A stretch of 5,961 nucleotides of DNA from Flavobacterium sp. (lineage in GTDB: Bacteria > Bacteroidota > Bacteroidia > Flavobacteriales > Flavobacteriaceae), in the NCBI GenBank assembly GCA_023253295.1, contig JALRGZ010000317.1, positions 1 through 5,961 on the forward strand, written 5' to 3'. A model generated the notes under the pieces. That model saw only the letters and a program-made list of their open reading frames with translations. It did not search any database and was not told the DNA's origin. This document shows, one piece after another, positions 1 to 5,961 of the stretch. The position numbers and the translations under genes were made by a program. Every line of letters starts with the position of its first letter. Within the stretch, counting starts at the first letter, position 1.

Positions 1-20
1 ATTGTACCAGTTCATAAATA

Positions 21-118
21 ATGAAATCGTTATGCTTAAAGTTAAATAAGTAAACATTGTTATAAATACTATCTCAATTGCTTTACCGGTTTGCATTAAT
101 GCAGTTCCTGCAAAAACT
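21..118 (+). other. Signal-peptide coding region split by an apparent -1 frameshift
   Basis: The ATG at 21 reads MKSLCLKLNK and then hits TAA at 51-53. From 50 the neighbouring frame reads VNIVINTISIALPVCINA and then VPAKT, running straight into the repeat protein. Joined, the two make a textbook signal peptide: a Lys-rich n-region of 10 residues, a moderately hydrophobic core, and small residues at possible cleavage sites (after CINA or AVPA). Restoring one A, so that AATAAGTAAAC becomes AATAAAGTAAAC, would fuse them in frame. A second ATG at 32 is in the downstream frame but gives only MLKVK before the TAA at 47-49. I infer a one-base deletion, either a real mutation or a sequencing/assembly error. 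A programmed shift is less likely because no classical slippery heptamer is present. Confidence 0.6.
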
Positions 119-1696
119 AAACTAGAAGCTGAAGCGAAAGCAAAAGCAGACGCATTAGCAAAAGCGAAACTAGAAGCTGAAGAAAAAGCAAAAACTGATG
201 CATTGGCAAAAGCGAAACTAGCAGCTGAGGAAAAAGCAAAAGCAGACGCATTAGCAAAAACCAAACTAGAAGCTGAAGCGAAAGCAAAAGCAGACGCATT
301 AGCAAAAACTAAACTAGAAGCTGAAGCGAAAGCAAAAGCAGACGCATTAGCAAAAGCGAAACTAGAAGCTGAAGAAAAAGCAAAAGCAGATGCATTGGCA
401 AAAGCGAAACTAGAAGCTGAAGAAAAAGCAAAAGCAGATGCATTAGCAAAAGCCAAACTAGAAGCTGAAGAAAAAGCAAAAGCAGATGCATTAGCAAAAG
501 CTAAACTAGAAGCTGAAGAAAAAGCAAAAGCAGATGCATTAGCAAAAGCCAAACTAGAAGCTGAGGAAAAAGCAAAAGCAGATGCGTTGGCGAAAGCGAA
601 ACTAGAAGCTGAGGAAAAAGCAAAAGCAGACGCATTAACAAAAGCGAAACTAGAAGCTGAAGCAAAAGCAAAAGCAGATGCATTGGCGAAAGCAAAACTA
701 GAAGCTGAGGAAAAAGCAAAAGCAGACGCATTAGCGAAAGCTAAACTAGAAGCTGAAGAAAAAGCAAAAGCAGACGCATTGGCGAAAGCGAAAACAACAG
801 AAACTAAGATTTTAGTACCTCAAAACGATGAGAATGCTAAATCGATGGATAATTTGGCACGATTAATTAAAGAAACCAAAACTAACCAACAAGAATTATT
901 AAAACGTTTTAATGAAACTGTTGCTATCAAAAATAAAGATCTTAAGGATTTAAAAGAAGAGAACGACTTAAGCGAAAAAGGTATTGTAAGACCACCTAAA
1001 CCTTTTAAAAGTGTTTCAGCTGAGAACAGAGCATTGGAAGCTTTAAAAACCGAATTAGAGCAAGTAAACAACAATCAAAAAGAGAAAATTATTGAATTAG
1101 AACGAATGTATCTAATAAGATCTAAAAAAGTTTCAAATAGAGATGATCAATTTAACCAATTTTATCATGAAGCTATTGATAATTTGAAAAAAGAACAATT
1201 AGAAGTAATTCAATCCATCAAAAGTCTGAATGCTTCTTTAGAAAAAATCAACACTGAAACAGAAATAGAAAAGAAAAGAAGAATCAAACGTGCTTCATTT
1301 GAAAATGACCAGGAACGATACGCAAAAGACAGAGCGACTTTAAGTCAAATTAAAGAAAAAACACCTTATAGTGCAACTCCATTAACAGCAGAGGATTTTG
1401 ATTATGGGGAAGAACAATCTTCTATGCAAATTTTGAAGAACGTAAAAAATACAGACAACGGTTATTATTTAATTCTTGCGGTGCATAATAATACAGCAAA
1501 AAGAGACCAGTTTTTAACAAAAACTGTTGCATCAGGACAAAGCAACATTGATTTCTTCTACGATGTGAATACAAGTAAATATTATATATATTATCAAAAA
1601 TTCAACACTATTGATGAAGCGAAAAATGCCTTAAAAAACAAAGACAATAAGTTATATAATGCCAAAGTATCAATCGTTAAGATAGAAAACAACTAG
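50..1696 (+). CDS. Repeat-rich helical envelope protein with C-terminal SPOR-like domain (start frameshifted)
   Basis: The open frame from 50 to the TAG at 1694-1696 holds 548 codons, or 558 if joined to the ATG at 21 by repairing one base. The only standard in-frame start is the TTG at 203, within repeat unit 2; I reject it as the true start because a signal-peptide-like segment and a full repeat unit lie upstream in frame. The order is: signal peptide (to about 118); 14 units of a 16-residue Lys/Glu/Ala repeat (119-790); a charged coiled-coil stretch (about 840-975); a Pro-containing break, GIVRPPKPF (980-1006); a second long coil with a basic EKKRRIKR patch (about 1015-1350); and an acidic linker (EDFDYGEE) before a SPOR-like fold. 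That last domain, about 1460-1690, shows GYYLILAVHNN, then a helix, then KYYIYYQKFNTIDEAKNAL and a final strand VSIVKI, which matches the SPOR pattern. SPOR domains are known to bind denuded peptidoglycan. From memory, this coil-plus-SPOR tail occurs in flavobacterial proteins with an N-terminal PorP/SprF barrel; no barrel is encoded here. Role in the envelope, perhaps linked to T9SS or gliding, is inference. It could be a decayed remnant. Confidence 0.8.
   Translation, partial: VNIVINTISIALPVCINAVPAKTKLEAEAKAKADALAKAKLEAEEKAKTDALAKAKLAAEEKAKADALAKTKLEAEAKAKADALAKTKLEAEAKAKADALAKAKLEAEEKAKADALAKAKLEAEEKAKADALAKAKLEAEEKAKADALAKAKLEAEEKAKADALAKAKLEAEEKAKADALAKAKLEAEEKAKADALTKAKLEAEAKAKADALAKAKLEAEEKAKADALAKAKLEAEEKAKADALAKAKTTETKILVPQNDENAKSMDNLARLIKETKTNQQELLKRFNETVAIKNKDLKDLKEENDLSEKGIVRPPKPFKSVSAENRALEALKTELEQVNNNQKEKIIELERMYLIRSKKVSNRDDQFNQFYHEAIDNLKKEQLEVIQSIKSLNASLEKINTETEIEKKRRIKRASFENDQERYAKDRATLSQIKEKTPYSATPLTAEDFDYGEEQSSMQILKNVKNTDNGYYLILAVHNNTAKRDQFLTKTVASGQSNIDFFYDVNTSKYYIYYQKFNTIDEAKNALKNKDNKLYNAKVSIVKIENN
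119..790 (+). repeat. 14 tandem 48-bp repeats encoding a 16-residue Lys/Glu/Ala helix unit
   Basis: Units begin every 48 bases at 119, 167, 215 and so on to 743, and each encodes a variant of KLEAEEKAKADALAKA. Protein changes are few: EE/EA at positions 5-6, Thr replacing Ala at scattered positions, and one KLAAEE. Most differences are synonymous third bases (gac/gat, tta/ttg, gcg/gca/gcc/gct), so the protein is under constraint. Units at 119 and 311 are identical in DNA, as are those at 407 and 503, which points to recent copying within the array. The composition and the alternation of charges favour a long single alpha helix like TolA domain II; 224 residues at 1.5 angstrom each would extend about 34 nm. 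The array is in frame throughout, so copy-number change would alter length without breaking the gene. Confidence 0.97.
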
Positions 1697-1732
1697 AGAA
1701 CAATAGCAATAGATTAAGCTATAAAATTCAAG

Positions 1733-1771
1733 AATTCGTCTAAATTTCACCCCATAGAAATTAGACGAATT
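1733..1771 (+). terminator. Stem-loop between the two genes, probable terminator or attenuator
   Basis: AATTCGTCTAAATTTC (1733-1748) pairs with GAAATTAGACGAATT (1757-1771), giving 15 base pairs with one bulged A and the 8-base loop ACCCCATA. The stem begins 37 bases after the stop of the repeat protein and ends 47 bases before the next ATG. It is followed by only a short T run (TTTT at 1770-1773, partly inside the stem), so termination may be incomplete and it could act as an attenuator or mRNA-stabilising element. No promoter consensus is clear between it and the next gene. Confidence 0.6.
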
Positions 1772-1818
1772 TTGGAATTTTCAGACATAAAACATTGGAA
1801 CTTAAATTCCCAAAAAGA

Positions 1819-4800
1819 ATGAAAAAAAACTACCTACTAACCGCAATTCTGAATTTCACAAATAAACTTGTCTTTAATACAGATAAGTTAAAAAGAATTG
1901 CTCCCTTCAATTTCCTTCCATTCGTTTTAGCACTATTGCTGAATACGAATTCTAATGCTCAAAACTTACAACCTTTTTCTATTCGGTACGCTACAGAATT
2001 GAAAGGAGACATGCTGGTAATTGGTAATAACATTTTAGGGAAAGACAACAACCCTTTGAATGACAACACTACAAATCAAAGTGTGTCGATGCAGTATATT
2101 GACATTGACAATGATAACTCTACTTTTAATTCCAGTAGTGCCGATTTAACTGTTCCAAGTACCGTTGAGTGTTTTAAAATTGCTTATGCCGGTTTGTATT
2201 GGGGAGCCTTAATAAAAACCGGAGACAGCAGAACAGATATCAATAAGATTAAATTTAAAACACCAGGTAGTTCAACTTATACAGATATAACCGGCTCTAC
2301 TATTTATGACAATGCCCTAAACCCAATTGATCCTGACGCCAATAAACCCTATGCCTGCTATGCTGATGTAACCTCTATAGTTTCAGGATTAACATATCCA
2401 CAGGGAACCTATACCGTGGCTAATGTACAATCAAGTACAGGACTTAACGGAGCAACTGGATTAGCAGCAGGATGGACATTGTATGTAATTTATGAAAATC
2501 CAAATACTACCAAAAAATATATGGTTTCATACGATGGTATGAGCGCACTTTATGATGGTAGAACTCTTGATATTGATGTTGGTGGTTTTCAAACACCTCC
2601 TTCAGGTCCCGTAAATGTTAAATTTGGTTTCGCAACATTAAACGGAGATAAATCCTCTAATGATAGCAATAAAACAAAGGTTGAAATTAGTAATGGTACA
2701 GCTAACGGTACTTCTTTAACTACTAATCTAAGACCATCAAATTATTTTTTTAATAGCTCAATTACTAATTTAGATAGTTATATTACTTCCAGAAACCCAA
2801 ATGGAACGAACAGTTTAGGGTATGACACCGGTATTGAACAGCTATTAAATGTAAACAAATCAACTTTAGGGAATAACGCAACAAATGTTCGTTTTACACT
2901 ACAAGTAGCCAGAGGTCAGGCAAATCCTCTATTTAGTTTTTTCAATGCCTTTCAGGTCAATGTAATTGCTCCTGATATCTCCTTAACTAAATTAGTAAAA
3001 GATATTTCCGGTAATGATATCGGAAATACGGATGTGGCTCTTGGAACCAATTTATATTATGAAATAGGTTTTCAAAGTTCCGGTAATGATAACGTGACAA
3101 ATTTTACTTTAAAAGATGTTCTTCCTAATAATGTTATATTCAACTATCCATCGGATATCACATCATTACCAACAGGAGTCACACATACCTACAATGCCAC
3201 AACAAGGCAATTAATTTTTACTATTCCGGACAATTTAGTAGAAGTAGGTGATGTTAGCCAAACTATCCGCTTGCATGTTCAGGTGGTTTCTAATTACAAA
3301 GATTTGCTGGATGCCTGTTCGAATGAGATTAAGAATCAGGCTTTTGCCAGTTATCGAGGAGTCATTAATACAACTCCTGTTGTAGACGAAGGTAGTTTCG
3401 CTTCAACAGTTTGTAACTTTGGAACACCTTCATCAACTAATTTTTTAGTAAATATTGATGGTCAGTCATTTAGTAGTAATGAAGTATTGTGTGGTGCCAG
3501 TGTACAATTATCAGGACCTGATGGTTATGATTCCTACTCCTGGTCTACCAGTCCTACAGGTACTCCAGTCATAGGCACTAATCAAACCTATAATGCAACA
3601 AACACAGGAACCTATTATATTACTTCTACATCGGCTTGTGCTACAGTTACTGAAGCCATAACTGTTAACCCTTTCGGAAATACTATTACTAATCCTGTAA
3701 TACCTTATGCTGACGAAGTCGTTACTTGTCCGAATAACGGGAAACCACTCCCTAATATTTTTCTATGTGGTGCCAATGCAACCCGATTAATTCAAACGAA
3801 TATATCTGACGCTTCGACAATCATTTGGGAAAAATTAGATGAAAGTTCTTGTGCTGCCATGACGGTTGAAAATTGTGCCAACGAAAATACAGCTTGTACC
3901 TGGAATCAAGTAGGAACAGGAACAGATTATACCGCAAATACATCAGGGCAATTTCGACTTACCATCAATTATCCTGGAGGTTGTTATAGTATATTCTATT
4001 TCAATGTATACCAAAATGTATTAAACCCAACTGCAACTACCAGAGATATCATCTGTGGTAAAAATGGAGAAATCACTATTAATGGGGTTCCTTCGGGATA
4101 TGAATACAGCCTAGATGGTACTACTTACCAATCTTCTAATTTTTTCTCCATTGCTACTGCGGGATCATATACCGTTTACATCAGACAGGTTGGTGTTGAT
4201 ACTAATCCTTGTATTTTTTCAGTTGTCAATGTTCTTATCAGACAAAGAAATTTCGCAGGCTCAACACTAGTTACTCAGCCACTTTGTAATGGAGATAAAG
4301 GTGCTATTAAAATTGGTGCTGAAGATGCTTATCCGCAATATTACTACAGCATCCATCAGGGTGCTACTTTAGTAAACAGTGTAGGACCAATTTCCGCTAG
4401 CGATTATGAGTTTGCCGGTTTAAATCCGGGAACTTATACCGTAAGAGTCTGGACAGATGACGGCTGTGATTATTCTACTAATATCGACATCATAGAACCT
4501 CCTGTTTTATCAGCTACAGCTGCATTAACAAAACCGCTGACTTGTACTGATGGAGAAATAACAGTGTATCCTACCGGCGGGACTCCTCCATATAATTATT
4601 ATGTAAATGGATCTACAACTTCTCAGAGCTATCCTCAGATTGTAGTAACAAAACCATTACCTCCGGGAGGATTATACACTATTCTGGTTACGGACAGTCA
4701 GGATTGTTCAACAACAACATCTATTACAGTAACAGATAATCCGGCTCCGGAATATACTATTAGTCAAACTAATATTTTATGCTACAATGATGCTACAGGA

Positions 4801-5961
4801 GCTATTAATTTTAATGTCACTGCTACTAATGGCTATACTTTGGCTTATAGCATTGATAATGGAGCAACTTATAGTAGTAATCCTAACTTTACTAATCTTG
4901 CTGCCGGAACTTACAATGCAATAGTAAAATATTCATTAGCAGGAAGCGACTGTTTTAGCACAACCGAAACTATTATCATTACTCAACCCGATACAGCATT
5001 AACCGCTTCAGCAGGGGTTTCAGAATTGGCAGGTTGTGGTCCAAATGGTGAAGGAAAAATAAGAATTACCAATCCACAGGGTGGAACTGCCCCTTACGAA
5101 TATAGTTTTGACAATCAAGCAACATGGATAAGCACCAATGAAGCTTATGTAGCTCCGGGAACCTATACCGTATATGTAAAAGATGCAAATGGTTGTATTT
5201 ATGCCATATCAAACATTATTCTTGATCCTGTTCCTGTTGAACCAACCATCAATGTAGAAGATCCTGTATTTAATTGTGATGGTACCGCTACCAGTACAGT
5301 AACTTTAACCAATAACGGTGGAGCAAGTTATACTTACGAATACCTTATTGACGGAACAGCAAATACGAATGTCCCACCTAATGTCTTTACCAATGTAGCA
5401 TCAGGAACACATACGATAACAGTTAACTATCAATTACAATCGGTTCCTACTTACAGTAATTTATTAAAAGAAGATTTTGGAAGTGGTACTGAAGTTACGT
5501 CACCAGGAATTAACCCCGCATTTTGTTTTGAAATGCAAAATTTCTTAACCTGCGATAAAAACGGAACATTAAACAACGGAGAATATACCGTTACCAATAG
5601 TATCAAAAACGGAATATACAGCGGATGGCACAATCCCGTTGACCATACTAGTGGAAGTGCAACAGGACGCTATTTAGCAGTTGATGCAGGTTATGCAATC
5701 CCAAATAATGCGGTTGTGTACAGAAAAACAATTAATGATATTATTCCAAACCAACCTATTCAGGTACGTTTTTTTGCTACCAATTTATTAAAAGTTGGTA
5801 ATACTCAACCTGATGCTTCACTTACAGTTGAATTACAAAATGCATCAGGAGTAGCTTTATCATCAGAATCGACAGGAGGAATACCAAAAACGAATGGTTG
5901 GGTGGAGTATAACAAAACTATCGATCCGGGGGATAACACTACATTGGATTTTGTAATACGA
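1819..5961 (+). CDS. Giant secreted modular surface protein with SprB-like repeats, 3'-truncated by the window edge
   Basis: The frame is open from the ATG at 1819 to the last base: 1,381 codons with no stop, so the C-terminus is missing. The ATG follows an A-rich stretch (CCCAAAAAGA), as is usual in Bacteroidota. Residues 1-47 form a long signal peptide with hydrophobic core FNFLPFVLALLL (30-41) and likely cleavage at SNA|Q. Residues 48 to about 385 form a beta-rich N-terminal domain with QYIDIDNDNSTF, the AGLYWG motif (from 124) and a Tyr/Gly-rich second half. About 386-534 is DUF11-like (ISLTKLVKD, YYEIGFQSSGND, then LKDVLPNNVIF). About 541-619 is Ig/PKD-like (LSGPDGYDSYSWSTS, then TGTYYITSTSAC). 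About 620-738 is a Cys-rich module ending NYPGGCYSIFYFNVY. About 742-1206 holds six SprB-like modules. About 1207-1381 starts a probable beta-sandwich domain (LLKEDFGSGTE, GRYLAVDAG, GWVEYNKTI). This architecture is known in very large flavobacterial T9SS cargo, and I expect a type B sorting domain downstream. A role as adhesin or gliding-type filament is inference; it is not SprB itself as far as I can tell. Confidence 0.9.
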   Translation, partial: MKKNYLLTAILNFTNKLVFNTDKLKRIAPFNFLPFVLALLLNTNSNAQNLQPFSIRYATELKGDMLVIGNNILGKDNNPLNDNTTNQSVSMQYIDIDNDNSTFNSSSADLTVPSTVECFKIAYAGLYWGALIKTGDSRTDINKIKFKTPGSSTYTDITGSTIYDNALNPIDPDANKPYACYADVTSIVSGLTYPQGTYTVANVQSSTGLNGATGLAAGWTLYVIYENPNTTKKYMVSYDGMSALYDGRTLDIDVGGFQTPPSGPVNVKFGFATLNGDKSSNDSNKTKVEISNGTANGTSLTTNLRPSNYFFNSSITNLDSYITSRNPNGTNSLGYDTGIEQLLNVNKSTLGNNATNVRFTLQVARGQANPLFSFFNAFQVNVIAPDISLTKLVKDISGNDIGNTDVALGTNLYYEIGFQSSGNDNVTNFTLKDVLPNNVIFNYPSDITSLPTGVTHTYNATTRQLIFTIPDNLVEVGDVSQTIRLHVQVVSNYKDLLDACSNEIKNQAFASYRGVINTTPVVDEGSFASTVCNFGTPSSTNFLVNIDGQSFSSNEVLCGASVQLSGPDGYDSYSWSTSPTGTPVIGTNQTYNATNTGTYYITSTSACATVTEAITVNPFGNTITNPVIPYADEVVTCPNNGKPLPNIFLCGANATRLIQTNISDASTIIWEKLDESSCAAMTVENCANENTACTWNQVGTGTDYTANTSGQFRLTINYPGGCYSIFYFNVYQNVLNPTATTRDIICGKNGEITINGVPSGYEYSLDGTTYQSSNFFSIATAGSYTVYIRQVGVDTNPCIFSVVNVLIRQRNFAGSTLVTQPLCNGDKGAIKIGAEDAYPQYYYSIHQGATLVNSVGPISASDYEFAGLNPGTYTVRVWTDDGCDYSTNIDIIEPPVLSATAALTKPLTCTDGEITVYPTGGTPPYNYYVNGSTTSQSYPQIVVTKPLPPGGLYTILVTDSQDCSTTTSITVTDNPAPEYTISQTNILCYNDATGAINFNVTATNGYTLAYSIDNGATYSSNPNFTNLAAGTYNAIVKYSLAGSDCFSTTETIIITQPDTALTASAGVSELAGCGPNGEGKIRITNPQGGTAPYEYSFDNQATWISTNEAYVAPGTYTVYVKDANGCIYAISNIILDPVPVEPTINVEDPVFNCDGTATSTVTLTNNGGASYTYEYLIDGTANTNVPPNVFTNVASGTHTITVNYQLQSVPTYSNLLKEDFGSGTEVTSPGINPAFCFEMQNFLTCDKNGTLNNGEYTVTNSIKNGIYSGWHNPVDHTSGSATGRYLAVDAGYAIPNNAVVYRKTINDIIPNQPIQVRFFATNLLKVGNTQPDASLTVELQNASGVALSSESTGGIPKTNGWVEYNKTIDPGDNTTLDFVIR
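4042..5436 (+). repeat. Six diverged SprB-like protein modules of about 64-84 residues
   Basis: Approximate module limits are 4042-4251, 4255-4503, 4504-4749, 4750-4992, 4993-5244 and 5245-5436. Each opens with a Cys followed by an Asp/Asn/Gly-rich turn and an Ile/Val strand (for example LTCTDGEITVYPTGGTPPY). Each closes with a GTYTV-type strand, and in the first five a second Cys follows (for example VYVKDANGC). This is the pattern of the SprB repeat family seen in large Bacteroidota surface proteins. The modules are diverged in DNA as well as protein, so this is an old expansion, unlike the 48-bp array upstream. They probably form stacked beta-sandwich beads in an extracellular stalk. Confidence 0.75.

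Noticed and set aside
42..53. Programmed -1 ribosomal frameshift to join the ATG at 21 to the main frame
   Set aside because: The codons TTA AAT AAG TAA do not form an X XXY YYZ slippery site, and I saw no clear downstream stem-loop stimulator. A one-base deletion is simpler.
203..205. TTG as the real start of the repeat protein
   Set aside because: It is an ordinary Leu codon at the same position in the repeat unit where other copies have TTA or TTG. Upstream in-frame sequence continues with repeats and a signal-peptide-like segment.
117..731. Three Leu-rich reverse-strand open frames across the repeat array (117-305, 309-497, 501-731)
   Set aside because: They are the antisense shadow of the Lys/Glu/Ala repeats: the complement of GCA/AAA/GAA codons gives Leu/Phe/Ser. 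They share the 48-bp period and have no independent start context.
119..790. CRISPR-like array
   Set aside because: The 48-bp units abut directly with no unique spacers, and every unit is coding in the same frame.
820..1074. Reverse-strand 84-codon open frame
   Set aside because: It lies fully inside the coiled-coil coding part of the forward gene, whose frame is continuous and has a sensible protein pattern. The reverse product shows no recognisable domain.
1772..1818. Bacteroidota promoter before the giant gene
   Set aside because: TTG and TAAATT elements are present, but their spacing is about 28 bases and the -7 element does not match TAnnTTTG, so I cannot support it.
5451..5633. Reverse-strand 60-codon open frame
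   Set aside because: It lies within the uninterrupted giant forward gene and has no recognisable domain.

Overview
The window is AT-rich, and its gene style points to a Flavobacterium-like member of the Bacteroidota. It encodes a very large modular surface protein with SprB-type repeats, long signal peptides ending in an 'NA|Q'-type cleavage site, A-rich stretches instead of Shine-Dalgarno sites before the start, and a SPOR-like protein of a type I associate with the type IX secretion (T9SS) and gliding machinery. All real coding is on the + strand. There are no RNA genes, insertion sequences, CRISPR arrays or phage genes.

Region 1 (about 1-1696) is one gene with a damaged or mis-sequenced start. 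The open frame runs from 50 to the TAG at 1694-1696. It encodes a signal-peptide-like stretch, then 14 tandem copies of a 16-residue Lys/Glu/Ala unit (48 bp each, 119-790), a charged coiled-coil region, and a C-terminal SPOR-like domain (about 1460-1690). No ATG lies in frame within the open stretch. An ATG at 21 would supply a good signal-peptide n-region, but it is one frame off; a single missing A in the AATAAG at 45-50 explains this. The first recognised in-frame start codon is a TTG at 203, inside the repeat array, which is biologically unlikely.

Region 2 (1697-1818) is a 122-base gap. It holds a strong stem-loop at 1733-1771, probably a terminator or attenuator, and an A-rich leader before the next ATG. 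I see no convincing promoter.

Region 3 (1819-5961, running off the right edge) is the first 1,381 codons of a giant secreted protein. It has a signal peptide, an N-terminal domain with an AGLYWG motif, a DUF11-like domain, Ig/PKD-like modules, six SprB-like modules (five with a conserved Cys pair), and the start of a probable beta-sandwich domain. Its C-terminus, where a T9SS sorting domain would be expected, is outside the window.

Inferred joint role: the second gene encodes a T9SS-exported adhesin or filament. The first encodes an envelope protein whose long rigid helix could span the periplasm, with its SPOR-like end bound to peptidoglycan or to the secretion or motility apparatus. I do not see a wholly new system. 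The most unusual points are the frameshifted start, the homogenised 48-bp repeat array, and a SPOR-like tail that (from memory) is often attached to PorP/SprF barrels but here follows only a signal peptide and a helix.
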